From Roseateles puraquae (GTDB lineage: Bacteria; Pseudomonadota; Gammaproteobacteria; Burkholderiales; Burkholderiaceae_C), in NCBI RefSeq assembly GCF_002205845.1, contig NZ_NISI01000005.1, forward strand, positions 186,001 to 250,000: a DNA stretch of 64,000 nt, given 5' to 3'. The number at the start of each line of letters is the position of its first letter. Positions within the stretch are counted from its first letter, which is position 1. Shown in pieces: positions 28,167 to 36,633 of the stretch. The translations under genes were made by a program, and so were the position numbers. The notes under the pieces were generated by a model. That model saw only the letters and a program-made list of their open reading frames with translations. It did no database searches and had not been told where the DNA came from.

Positions 28167-29375
28167 ATGCGGCCGATGACGGCCGCGCGCGCGGATGGCA
28201 CGCCCCTTGCACTGCAACGGGGCATGCCTGCCGCCGTCATCGACCTCCCGCCCCACGACGCCGCGCGCCGTTTGGCCCTGCTGCTGGAAAGCACCGGCGA
28301 GGGCATCTTCGGCGTGGACATGAGCGGTGCATGCACCTTCGTGAATCGCGCGGCCTGCGAGATGCTCGGCTGGCGCACCGAGGAGGTGCTCGGGCGGAAC
28401 ATGCACGAGCTCATCCACCACTCCTATGCCGACGGCCGGCACTACCCCGAGTGCGACTGCCCGATCTTCAACGCGTTCCGCCGCGGCATGCCCTGCCGCA
28501 TCGACGACGAGGTGATCTGGCGGGCTGACGGCACGCCGTTCGCGGTGGAGTACGCGAGCCACCCCATCGTCGAGAACGGCGTGGTGCAGGGGGCTGTGGC
28601 GAGCTTTGTCGACATCACCGCTCGCAAGCAGGCCGAGGCGCTGCTGCGGGCCAGCCACGACGAGCTGGAGCGTCGGGTGGCCGAGCGCACCGCGGAGATC
28701 CGGGAGCTGGCGCATCACCTGGAGGCGATGCGCGAGACCGAGCGCAAGCGCATCGCCCGCGAGATCCACGACGAGCTGGGTTCCATCCTGGTGGCCCTCA
28801 AGATGGATGTGAACTGGCTGGAGCGCCGCGTCGGCGACGCAGCCCAGCGTGAGGCCATGCAGGCCAAGTGCCATCGCATGGGCGGCCTGGTCGACACGGC
28901 GGTGGATGCGGTCGGGCGCATCATCACCGACCTGCGCCCGAGCATCCTCGACCATCAAGGCCTGTGGGCAGCCCTGGAGTGGCAGGCGCAGGAGTTCGAG
29001 AGCGCCTGCAGTGACGACACGGCGGTCGATTTCAAGATGCATGTGGCCGCCGACGTGGCGCCACCTGGCGGCGGCCTCGCGATCGCGGTGTTCCGCATCT
29101 TCCAGGAGGTGCTGTCCAACATCGCCCGGCATGCGCAGGCGCGCCAGGTGGCCATTCGGATCGACGTCGATGCGCCGCCGGCGCCGGTGCTCTATCTGCA
29201 GGTGCGCGACGATGGCCGGGGCGCGCCGCCCGAGGCGCTGGCCGACCCGCGCAGCTATGGCGTGATGGGCATACGAGAGCGTGCCGCCCAGTTCGGCGGG
29301 CGCCTGGGCATCGACAGCGCGCCGGGCCGGGGCACGACGGTGCGGCTGGTGATGCCGATTGGTGACGCGCCATGA
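28167..29375 (+). CDS. PAS-containing sensor histidine kinase, NarL-type
   Basis: A 402-residue cytoplasmic kinase. A PAS domain covers about residues 38-150 (ESTGEGIFGVDMSGACTFVN at its start), then a coiled-coil linker. A HisKA_3 dimerisation domain has the phosphorylated His201 in EIHDELGSILVALKMDV. The HATPase domain ends in GRGTTVRLVMP with DDGRG. The PAS region carries several cysteines (HYPECDCPIF, MPC), which could sense redox or hold a cofactor; this is only a suggestion. A later start at 28224 is possible. The stop overlaps the response regulator ATG (ATGA). Confidence 0.9.
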   Translation: MRPMTAARADGTPLALQRGMPAAVIDLPPHDAARRLALLLESTGEGIFGVDMSGACTFVNRAACEMLGWRTEEVLGRNMHELIHHSYADGRHYPECDCPIFNAFRRGMPCRIDDEVIWRADGTPFAVEYASHPIVENGVVQGAVASFVDITARKQAEALLRASHDELERRVAERTAEIRELAHHLEAMRETERKRIAREIHDELGSILVALKMDVNWLERRVGDAAQREAMQAKCHRMGGLVDTAVDAVGRIITDLRPSILDHQGLWAALEWQAQEFESACSDDTAVDFKMHVAADVAPPGGGLAIAVFRIFQEVLSNIARHAQARQVAIRIDVDAPPAPVLYLQVRDDGRGAPPEALADPRSYGVMGIRERAAQFGGRLGIDSAPGRGTTVRLVMPIGDAP

Positions 29376-30046
29376 TCCGCGTGCTCATCTGTGACGACCA
29401 CCTCATCGTCCGTGAGGGCATCAAGCAGATCCTGGCGGAAGCGGAAGACCTGCGCGTGGTGGGCGAGGCGGCCAACGGTGCCGATGCCCTGCGCGGCGTG
29501 CGAGCCGGCCGCGAGGCCGGGCAGGGGCCGGACGTGGTGCTGTTGGATATCGCCATGCCCCAGCGCGACGGGCTGGATGTGCTGAAGGCCTTGAAGAGCG
29601 AGTTCCCGAAGCTGCCCGTGCTGATGCTGTCGACCTACCCCGACCGTCAGTACGCGGTACGCAGCCTGAAGCTGGGCGCCGCGGGCTACCTCAACAAGAG
29701 TGCTGACAGTGAGCAGATGATCGACGCCATCCGCCAGGTCGCGCGAGGCCAGCTCTTCATCACGCCGAGCGTGGCCGAGCTGCTGGCCGGTGCCGTGGGG
29801 GCCGGTGGGCGCCATGCGGTGGACGACGCGCAGCCGCTGCATGAGCGCCTGTCGCACCGGGAGCACCAGGTCTACCAGCTGCTGGCCGCGGGTCGCAGCG
29901 TGGGAGAGATCGCGGAGCAACTCGTGCTGTCGCCGAACACCGTGTCCACCTACCGTGCGCGCGTGCTGGAGAAGATCGGCGTGCGCAACGACGTGGAGCT
30001 CGCCCTGTTCGCGGTGCGGCTGGAGCAGTCGGCGGGCCCCGCCTGA
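29372..30046 (+). CDS. NarL/LuxR-type response regulator
   Basis: A 224-residue regulator. The receiver domain (1-120) has phospho-acceptor Asp59 in DVVLLDIAMPQRDG, acidic DD at 8-9 and Lys in NKSADSEQM. The C-terminal HTH reads LSHREHQVYQLLAAGRSVGEIAEQL. Coupled to the kinase by ATGA overlap, it should be its cognate partner. Target genes cannot be named; the next gene is separated by 121 bases. Confidence 0.93.
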   Translation: MIRVLICDDHLIVREGIKQILAEAEDLRVVGEAANGADALRGVRAGREAGQGPDVVLLDIAMPQRDGLDVLKALKSEFPKLPVLMLSTYPDRQYAVRSLKLGAAGYLNKSADSEQMIDAIRQVARGQLFITPSVAELLAGAVGAGGRHAVDDAQPLHERLSHREHQVYQLLAAGRSVGEIAEQLVLSPNTVSTYRARVLEKIGVRNDVELALFAVRLEQSAGPA

Positions 30047-30167
30047 CATGCCGCGCCCGCTGGTCGAGCGATCACCGGCTTGATCAGATGCAAAGCCGGG
30101 AGCGGCACCGTTCGCGCTACATTGCCCGCCGCAACTCACCGGGCGCCGCGGCGCAGCCAGACACATC

Positions 30168-30953
30168 ATGAGCAACCCCCAAGAGATCTCTGCCCAGTTC
30201 ACGGCCGCGCGCGCAGCGGGCCGGTCGCTGCCCGCCTACCCGGGTACGCCGCCCGCCACCCTGGCTGAGGCGTATGCGGTGCAGGCCGCGGCCATCGCGC
30301 GCTGGCCCGACGCGGTGGCGGGCTGGAAGGTCGCCCGCGTGGGCCCGGCTTTCGCGACGCAGTTTCCGGAAGAGCGCCTGATCGGCCCGGCCTTTGCGCC
30401 CAACATCCACCGTCCTGCGGTGGGCGCCGTCGCCTCCTGCCCGGTGTTCGAGGGCGGATTCGCCGCGGTCGAGGCCGAGATCGTCATCGTCGTCGCGCAA
30501 GATGCGCCGGTCGGCAAGGCCGACTGGACGGCAGACACCGTGCTGCCCTTCGTCCAGTCCATGCACATCGGCGTGGAAGTCGCGAGCAGCCCGCTGGCCA
30601 CGCTCAACGACATCGGCCCCGGTGCGGTCATCTCCGACTTCGGCAACAACTGGGGCGTGGTAGTCGGGCCCGAGATCCCGAACTGGCGCGAGCTGGAGAC
30701 GATCGAGGCCGAGACCTTCATCGATGGCGTTTCTGTCGGCACCGGCAAGGCCGTCATCAAGCCGGGCCCGCTGGGTGCCTTGGCCTTCACGCTGAACAAG
30801 CGCGCGCAGCAAGGGGCGGTGCTCAAGGCGGGTGATGTGATCTCGACCGGCATGATCACCGGCGTGCACGACATCCGCATTGGCCAGCAGTCGCGGCACG
30901 TGTTTGCCGGCGTGGGCGAGGTGCGGGTGCAGATCACCCGAGCGGCCGGCTGA
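30168..30953 (+). CDS. 2-keto-4-pentenoate hydratase / FAH-family protein
   Basis: A 261-residue member of the fumarylacetoacetate hydrolase superfamily, hydratase subgroup. The FAAVEAEIVIVVAQDAP region has the acidic metal ligands. ISDFGNNWGVVVGPEI and LGALAFTLNKRAQQGAVLKAGDVISTG are typical. It probably adds water to a 2-oxo-4-enoate from aromatic ring cleavage, but no other ring-cleavage gene is nearby, so the pathway is unknown. The ATG at 30168 has no strong ribosome site. Confidence 0.82.
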   Translation: MSNPQEISAQFTAARAAGRSLPAYPGTPPATLAEAYAVQAAAIARWPDAVAGWKVARVGPAFATQFPEERLIGPAFAPNIHRPAVGAVASCPVFEGGFAAVEAEIVIVVAQDAPVGKADWTADTVLPFVQSMHIGVEVASSPLATLNDIGPGAVISDFGNNWGVVVGPEIPNWRELETIEAETFIDGVSVGTGKAVIKPGPLGALAFTLNKRAQQGAVLKAGDVISTGMITGVHDIRIGQQSRHVFAGVGEVRVQITRAAG

Positions 30954-30974
30954 GCCCGGCCCACGCTTGCCTCG

Positions 30975-33083
30975 CTAGCGCAAGGGCGGCAGCCCGAGCG
31001 GCACCCGCGCCACGCTGCGCACCGGCACCCAGACGGTCTGCAGGCTGGGCTGGGGCGGTGCCCAGGGCAGCGGCACGGTCTCGGTTTGCACCTGCAGGGT
31101 GTGACGGCCGGCCGCCACCGGGCCGAAGCTGAACTGCCCGGCGCCGTCGGTCCGGGTCAGGTAGCGGCCGTCGAGCACGACCACCACGTCGGCCGCGCCG
31201 TGTTCGCCGGCGTCCTGCCGCCCGTTGGCATCGGCGTCGAGGTAGACCGTGCCCTGGATGTCGCCCGCGCCATCGCCCGCCCGGCCGCCCAGCGGCGCGA
31301 CGGCGAGGCCTGCCTGGGCCTGGAAGCGCAGCAGCACCTGGGCAAAGTGTTGTTGGGTCGACGTGGCGGCCGGGGTCAATGCGGTCTCCAACGGTGACGT
31401 CACCGTTGGGGCGTTGCTGATGGTGCCGGTGCGGGCGTATCGCAGCGCCAGCGACCAGTCGGGGTGCAGCTGCCACTGCGCGGCGACATCCGCGAACCAG
31501 GTGCGCCGCTGCGGCCCGAGGGTGCCGGTCAGGGAGAGGTCGATCTGCAGGCGCGACAGCGGCGCATCGCTGAACAGCACACCCCAGCTCCATTCACCCC
31601 CGGTGTTGCCCGCGATGCCGCTGTGCTGCCAGCCGAGCGACGTGGTGAGCAGGCGCGTGGTGGTGCTGTGCCAGGCGTGGTCAGCGCCGATGAACTGGGT
31701 TCGGCCGACGGCGGTGTCCAGGCGCTCCAGGCGGGCCGTCGTCTGGCCCCAGGAGGACAGCGCATCCCAGCGCAGCTGCAGGGACTGCCCGCGGCCACTG
31801 CCGTCGCGGGCGCTCACGGTCGCGCCCACGGACTGGCGGGCGTCGAGCCGCCAGCTGCCGTAGGCGCTCGCGTAGCGGCTGCCGGCCGTCGCTCGCGTGG
31901 TTGGGCGACTGGCCTCCACCGTCCAGCCGGCGAACCAGCGCCGGGTCTGCATGCGGGCTCGCCAGTACCCGCCTTGCAGGTCGGCGAGCACGGGTGCGGT
32001 GCCCCACTGCAGGCCCGGTTGCAGGTGGTAAACGCCGGCGTTGTGGCTCAGTCGTTCCGTGCGCCAGTCGGCTTCGAGCCACCCGCCCCAGGGCGCCGCG
32101 CGGGCGCGGTCGAGCGCCGCGGAGGTCTGGCTGCGCAGCAGGCTGGCCTGAACGCGCATGCCCCCCGGCCGCTCCGCCGGCGGCAGCTCGGCCGATGCCG
32201 CCGTGCCGCTCCAGGGCGCGTTGCCTTCCCAGGCTGCCGTCACCCAGACGGCCCGGGTGCGCGCGAGACCAGGGCGGTTCTGGCCGCTCGTGTCGGCGGG
32301 CACGTCCCGGGCGTCGAGCAGCTGCGCCGCGAGGTCCAGGTGCGTGGCGCCGGGCGACGGGTCGCCCAGGCGGAGTTGCCCACCACCGCTGACGACACGG
32401 GCACGCCGCACGGCGAGGGGCCACCCGGCGGCCTCATCGCTGCCCGCCCAGGCGCTGATGGGGCTGAATGCCGTGGGTGACGATGCCCGGCCGGCCGCCA
32501 GGTTCAAGCTCGCCGTTTCACCCCGATGCCACTGCGCCGAGGCACCGGTGAGCGGCAACGGGGGCGCCAGCACGCGGGCATAGCCTTGGCCCACGTCGGG
32601 TGCGAGGGCCAGGATGTCCCCGGCAGCCAGGTCGGCCCAGGCGTCGGCATCCATCGGCACGCGGCGCCAGTCGAAGCGGGCCTTGGCGCAACCCGCCTGG
32701 CGGCGATCGGCGCGGCCGAACTCGGCCAGGCAGGCCAGCGACAAGGCGCCGTAGCCGGGTGGCTCCAGGTAGGCGCGCAAGGACAGCGACTGCGCGGGCG
32801 CATTCAGCCCCGTGGCCTGGGTCAACGCATAGTCCATCACCACGCCTCGCGGCCAGCCGCTGCGTGCGTCGGCACCGGCGCCCGGGGCGGGGTCGGGTTG
32901 CGGACCGTCGTCGAGCACACGGTCCACATAGGGCGCCGGCGCCGCCGGCGCGACAGCCGCTTGTGCCCACGCGCGCTCAGCCATCGCCAGGCCCAGCAGC
33001 GTGACCAGCAGCCCGCGAGCCCGTACGGTGAGTCGGTGGGCGGCCCGGCGCGGGGCCGGCGAAGGCCAGCCGCGCCGGCTCAC
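30975..33083 (-). CDS. Outer-membrane barrel, usher-like, with C-terminal SdrD-B-like domain
   Basis: A 702-residue exported protein. A signal peptide covers about residues 1-41 (ending AWAQA). The middle is a long beta-strand-rich region with alternating polar and aromatic residues (WRARMQTRRWFAGWTVEASR), typical of an outer-membrane barrel. The C-terminus has DADANGRQDAGE, a calcium-loop SdrD-B/CnaB-like domain. The gene begins within the chaperone stop (ATGA) and ends the fibre locus. An usher role is inferred from position next to a PapD-like chaperone. I do not see the standard PapC/FimD signatures, and it is shorter than common ushers of about 800 or more residues. Confidence 0.6.
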   Translation of the reverse strand: MSRRGWPSPAPRRAAHRLTVRARGLLVTLLGLAMAERAWAQAAVAPAAPAPYVDRVLDDGPQPDPAPGAGADARSGWPRGVVMDYALTQATGLNAPAQSLSLRAYLEPPGYGALSLACLAEFGRADRRQAGCAKARFDWRRVPMDADAWADLAAGDILALAPDVGQGYARVLAPPLPLTGASAQWHRGETASLNLAAGRASSPTAFSPISAWAGSDEAAGWPLAVRRARVVSGGGQLRLGDPSPGATHLDLAAQLLDARDVPADTSGQNRPGLARTRAVWVTAAWEGNAPWSGTAASAELPPAERPGGMRVQASLLRSQTSAALDRARAAPWGGWLEADWRTERLSHNAGVYHLQPGLQWGTAPVLADLQGGYWRARMQTRRWFAGWTVEASRPTTRATAGSRYASAYGSWRLDARQSVGATVSARDGSGRGQSLQLRWDALSSWGQTTARLERLDTAVGRTQFIGADHAWHSTTTRLLTTSLGWQHSGIAGNTGGEWSWGVLFSDAPLSRLQIDLSLTGTLGPQRRTWFADVAAQWQLHPDWSLALRYARTGTISNAPTVTSPLETALTPAATSTQQHFAQVLLRFQAQAGLAVAPLGGRAGDGAGDIQGTVYLDADANGRQDAGEHGAADVVVVLDGRYLTRTDGAGQFSFGPVAAGRHTLQVQTETVPLPWAPPQPSLQTVWVPVRSVARVPLGLPPLR

Positions 33084-33883
33084 GGCCCGATGCGCAGGTC
33101 GAGGTCTGCCGGCGGGGCCTCGCTGAGCTCCAGGCGGCCCTTCACCGTGACCGGGAAGCGCACCGCCACCTGCTGGCCACCGCCGCCTTGGCGTGAAGGC
33201 ACCAGCGGGATCACACGGGTCTCGCCCGGCAGGATGGGGGTGGTGGCGGGTTGGTAGTCCAGCGGCGTGCCGGCGGCATCGGTGCCGCTCAGAAAGCCCG
33301 CCACGCGCCCGTGCGCCAGGCCGTCGTTGCGCACGAGCAGGGCAGGCGTGCCGAGCTGGTTCAAGGTGCCGGTGGTGCTGCCGGCAACCCGCAGCACCGG
33401 GCGGGCGTCCCCCACGCGCAGGTACACGATCACCGCCACCTGGGCCGCGATCGGCAGGCGCAGGCCGTTCACATCCGCGGCGCCGCCATCACCCCCGAAC
33501 ATCAGCGCGAAGCGGCATTCGCGGGCCGGGGTGTCGGCGGGTGGCGTGACCTCGAACCGGAACTTGTACTGGCCGCCGGGTGCCAGGCTCACGCTGCGGC
33601 GTTCGATGGCCACCCACGGGCGGCAGCTGTCGGGGGCGAGTTCGTCGGTGAAGGCGGCGGTGCCATCAGGGGCCAGGCGCCAGTCGGCCGTGGACACCTG
33701 CAGGACGGTGGTCAGGGCGCTGCCGTTGTTCAGGGTGAGCGCATGCCGCGAAACCTGGCCGGCCCGGCCCTCGACCTCGAAGCGCGGCGGCGAGATCGCG
33801 ATGGCGAAATCGGCCCGGGCGGCAGGCATGCCCGTCAAGAGCAGGGCTGCGGTCAGGGTCATCCAGGTCTGGCGCGGCGTCAT
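33080..33883 (-). CDS. PapD-like periplasmic pilus chaperone
   Basis: A 267-residue exported protein. The signal is about residues 1-24 (ending AARADF). Two Ig-like domains follow. The first has AISPPRFEVEGRAGQVSRHALTLNN and the G1-like strand RLPIAAQVAVIVYLRV, which in PapD chaperones donates a strand to subunits. It should fold and cap the pilin-like subunits encoded upstream. Two cysteines (SCRPW, ARECRF) may form a disulfide. It overlaps both neighbours by four bases. Confidence 0.75.
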   Translation of the reverse strand: MTPRQTWMTLTAALLLTGMPAARADFAIAISPPRFEVEGRAGQVSRHALTLNNGSALTTVLQVSTADWRLAPDGTAAFTDELAPDSCRPWVAIERRSVSLAPGGQYKFRFEVTPPADTPARECRFALMFGGDGGAADVNGLRLPIAAQVAVIVYLRVGDARPVLRVAGSTTGTLNQLGTPALLVRNDGLAHGRVAGFLSGTDAAGTPLDYQPATTPILPGETRVIPLVPSRQGGGGQQVAVRFPVTVKGRLELSEAPPADLDLRIGP

Positions 33884-34392
33884 GCGGCCTCGGCCTCGAA
33901 GTGGAAGGCCAGCGGGCTGGTGCCGTCCCAGGTGCGCCCGTCGGCCAGCAACTGCAGGGCGAGGGTGTCGGTCAGCACCGGCGTGCGCATCACGCCTGTG
34001 AAGACCAGGGCTCGCTGCCCGGAGACCAGCGTGCCGGGCAGCAGCAGGCCCGCGCCCGCCCAACTCGCCTGCACGCGGCGGCCCGGCAAGGGCGCCAGCG
34101 CCAGGTACAGCCGCACCGGTTTTCCCAGCCACGGCGCCGTGTTCAGGCGGACACGCACCTCCACGGCGCCTTGCAGCGTGGCATCGGTCTGCCGCCCAGG
34201 CACGGGCTGGCGCCACTGCATGGGTGTGACCGGCCGGGCGACGACGGTGCCTTGGTCGTCCACCCGCACGGGCGTGGAAAGCGCCGTCGCGGGGCCTGCC
34301 GCAGCCAGCAGGACGAGGCTGCATGCGGCGGCGCGGCTTTGCCACCAGAAGGCCCTCTTGCGGTGCCACCGCGCCACCGAGCCTGGGCTCAT
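33880..34392 (-). CDS. Small exported protein of the fibre locus
   Basis: A 170-residue protein with a basic N-terminus and a hydrophobic signal (about residues 20-40, ending PATALS). No family recognised. The mature part is predicted all-beta (VEVRVRLNTAPWLGKPVRLYLALAPL) and may be a minor subunit or second chaperone. It starts at 34392 in the ATGA overlap with the upstream subunit gene and ends in an ATGA overlap with the chaperone gene. Overlap on both sides argues strongly for a shared function. Confidence 0.6.
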   Translation of the reverse strand: MSPGSVARWHRKRAFWWQSRAAACSLVLLAAAGPATALSTPVRVDDQGTVVARPVTPMQWRQPVPGRQTDATLQGAVEVRVRLNTAPWLGKPVRLYLALAPLPGRRVQASWAGAGLLLPGTLVSGQRALVFTGVMRTPVLTDTLALQLLADGRTWDGTSPLAFHFEAEAA

Positions 34393-35021
34393 GGCGCCGT
34401 CATGGTGTAGGTGGCACGGCCCGTGTAGGTGCCGGCGGCGGGCATGCTGTTGTTGGCGTAGCGGAAGGCAAGGCACGATTCGAACCAGGTGTTGGCCGGC
34501 ACGGCCAGCAAGGTCTGCGAGGCTCCGCCGACGAAGCTGCCGCTCGGAATGGTGGGCGTCACGTCACCAATGCCGCCGGACTGCCACGAAATGGTGTTGA
34601 ACGGCAGCGTGTTGCTGCCGCTCACCAGATTGGCCGGCGCGGTCACCGTCAGGCTGGCCGAGCCGGCATTGCCCGGGCCGCGAAAGAAGCCGGCCACGTA
34701 GACCTCGGCGGGCACCGAGCAGAAGACGAAGTTGTCGTACAGGCTGTTGGTGGTGCTGCTGTTGGTGGTCATGGCCACCGGGCCCCCGCCGAGGTTGGCC
34801 GCGCTCACGCTGGTGGAGACGGTGTTGATGGTCGCGTTGTTGCCCGGCGTGCCGCCCTGGTCATAGCGCGCGGTGATGTTGCCGTTGCCCACCACCATGT
34901 AGAGCGACCGCGAGCCGGAGGAGATGTTCACCGTGAAAGCCTGCGCGTGCGAGGCGGCGCAAGCGATGCTGGCGATGAGCCACCCGGCACGGCGGCGCAG
35001 GGCGGCGGGCGAGCCGGTCAT
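34389..35021 (-). CDS. Third pilin-like subunit (possible tip or minor)
   Basis: A 210-residue exported protein. The signal is about residues 1-28 (ending SHAQAF). The body is Ser/Thr/Asn-rich and beta-like, with two cysteines (FVFCSVP, FESCLAF). Its C-terminus, AAGTYTGRATYTMTAP, matches in pattern the PAGTY...GRVTYTATQL end of the two larger-copy subunits, like the terminal strand that pilus chaperones recognise. It is the first of four genes linked by ATGA overlaps. Confidence 0.65.
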   Translation of the reverse strand: MTGSPAALRRRAGWLIASIACAASHAQAFTVNISSGSRSLYMVVGNGNITARYDQGGTPGNNATINTVSTSVSAANLGGGPVAMTTNSSTTNSLYDNFVFCSVPAEVYVAGFFRGPGNAGSASLTVTAPANLVSGSNTLPFNTISWQSGGIGDVTPTIPSGSFVGGASQTLLAVPANTWFESCLAFRYANNSMPAAGTYTGRATYTMTAP

Positions 35022-35036
35022 CGTGGGGCGTGACCG

Positions 35037-35702
35037 TCAGAGCTGCGTGGCGGTGTAGGTGACGCGGCCGTTGTTGGCGACGGTGGCGCCATAGGTGCCG
35101 GCCGGCACGACGTTGGCATTGGTGTAGGTGAAGGTCCAGCGGCCTTCCTGGCGCACCAGCTTGCTCGCAGCCGTGAGGGTGGTGGCGGTGCCTGCACCCG
35201 TGGTGGCCGAGAAGGTCGGGTGGGTGATGGCGCCGTTGGTGTAGCCGGAGGTGCCGGTGGTCAAGGCCGCGGCGGCCACACCGATCTGGGCCCAGGGAAT
35301 GGTGTCGCCCGACCCGTTGGAGAGCTGGCCCGACACGCTGGAGTTCAGCGTGACATTGCTGCCCACATTGCTGAAGACGCGCACCGTCACGGCGCCGTTG
35401 GTCAGGTCACCGCTCGCGGCGGCGGCATTGATGACGGTGCCATCGCCCACATTGCCGGCGGGCACGGTGAAGTTGATGGCGTCGACCGTGGTGTTGTTGG
35501 TGGCCCCGACGCCGCTGCCGGTGCCGATCCGCAGGTACAGCACGGCGGGAATGACGACGGTGAAGTCCAGGCGCGCGGTGGCGGTCGAGCCGCTGGCAGC
35601 GGAGGTGGTGGATGTGGATTCGGCCAAGGTGGCCAGCGGGGTCAGCAGCAGCGCGCCGATCAGCAGGCCGGCGAGGGTGGTGGAAGCGAACGAGGGTTTC
35701 AT
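35037..35702 (-). CDS. Pilin-like subunit, copy 2
   Basis: A 221-residue exported subunit. The signal is about residues 1-28 (ending LATLAES). The body has FTVVIPAVLYLRIGTGSGVG near the start and ends in GRVTYTATQL. No cysteine is visible. It is a close paralogue of the gene immediately upstream; long blocks such as GAVTVRVFSNVGSNVTLNSS are identical. The 67-base gap between the two and the strong similarity point to tandem duplication. No known pilin family was recognised with certainty. Confidence 0.7.
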   Translation of the reverse strand: MKPSFASTTLAGLLIGALLLTPLATLAESTSTTSAASGSTATARLDFTVVIPAVLYLRIGTGSGVGATNNTTVDAINFTVPAGNVGDGTVINAAAASGDLTNGAVTVRVFSNVGSNVTLNSSVSGQLSNGSGDTIPWAQIGVAAAALTTGTSGYTNGAITHPTFSATTGAGTATTLTAASKLVRQEGRWTFTYTNANVVPAGTYGATVANNGRVTYTATQL

Positions 35703-35769
35703 GCGAAGGCTCCGTGAAGGCGGGGGATGGACAGAGTGCGTGGGCGGCGCAGCCCGGGCGGCCCAGGGG

Positions 35770-36414
35770 TCAGAGCTGGGTGGCGGTGTAGGTCACGCGG
35801 CCGTTGTTGGCCGCAGTGCTGCCATAGGTGCCCGCCGGCACGGTGTTGGCGTTCAGGTAGGAGAAGGTCCAGCGGCCCTCCTGCCGCACCAGCTTGCTTG
35901 CCGCCGTCAGAGTGGTGGCGGTGCCCGAGCCGGTGGTGGCGGAGAACGCCGGGTGCGTGATGGCGCCGTTGGTGTAGCCGGCGGTGCCGGTGGTCAATGC
36001 GGCGGCGGTCACGCCGATCTGGGACCAGTTGATGGTGTCGCCCGCCGTTGTCTTGAGTTGGCCGGTGACGCTCGAATTGAGGGTGACGTTGCTGCCCACG
36101 TTGCTGAAGACCCGCACGGTGACGGCGCCGTTGGTCAGGTCGCCACTGGCGGCGGAGGCGGCGACCGTGGTGCCGTCGCCGATGTTGGTGGCGGGCACCG
36201 TGAAGGTGAGCCCGTCGACCGTGGTGTTGTTGGCGGCCCCGACGCCGCTGCCCGTGCCGATGCGCAGGAACAGCACGGCGGGCACCGTGATGGAGAAATC
36301 GACCCGCGCTGTGGCCGTGGAGGCGGCAGCCGCGCTGCTGGTGGTGGTGGATTCGGCGTGGCCCAGGGTAGGCAGGAGGAGGCAGATCAGCGGGGAGATG
36401 AAGAGCTTGCGCAT
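35770..36414 (-). CDS. Pilin-like subunit, copy 1
   Basis: A 214-residue exported subunit. The signal is about residues 1-20 (ending LGHAES). It starts at 36414; the reading frame continues far upstream only because the opposite strand carries another gene. It is the promoter-proximal gene of the locus and hence likely the most abundant subunit. It shares the ITVPAVLFLRIGTGSGVG and PAGTYGSTAANNGRVTYTATQL elements with copy 2. Low charge and high Thr/Ser/Gly/Ala content suit a fibre subunit. Confidence 0.7.
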   Translation of the reverse strand: MRKLFISPLICLLLPTLGHAESTTTSSAAAASTATARVDFSITVPAVLFLRIGTGSGVGAANNTTVDGLTFTVPATNIGDGTTVAASAASGDLTNGAVTVRVFSNVGSNVTLNSSVTGQLKTTAGDTINWSQIGVTAAALTTGTAGYTNGAITHPAFSATTGSGTATTLTAASKLVRQEGRWTFSYLNANTVPAGTYGSTAANNGRVTYTATQL

Positions 36415-36542
36415 GGTGGTGTCGGCCGTGAGTTGCCAAAAGTTTGTGGTGCTGCCTCCGTCCTTGGGATGGTGAGTCGACGGAACTTCGTTTGCCGGGG
36501 GCCAAGCTTCCAAATTTGGGGCCGAGCGGTTGCTGCGGCTGC

Positions 36543-36558
36543 GTAGTGCCAGCACTAC
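36543..36558. promoter_or_regulatory. Palindrome upstream of the cyanate transport genes
   Basis: GTAGTGC-CA-GCACTAC has perfect seven-base arms. It sits in the 219-base gap between the divergent fibre and cyanate loci, about 75 bases before the substrate-binding protein start. A shorter ten-base palindrome CCAAATTTGG lies at 36510-36519. Either could be an operator for a nitrogen or cyanate regulator encoded elsewhere; no regulator gene is adjacent. Confidence 0.4.
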
Positions 36559-36633
36559 AGGAAGTCGCGGCTCTGCTCGATTCCGGCCTGAGACGCCGGC
36601 TCCTAGAGTCCGGTCACCCTCAGGAGCATCCCC

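Noticed and set aside
36510-36519. CCAAATTTGG palindrome as an operator
   Set aside because: Ten symmetric bases with no extension are weak evidence; the larger palindrome at 36543 is a better candidate.
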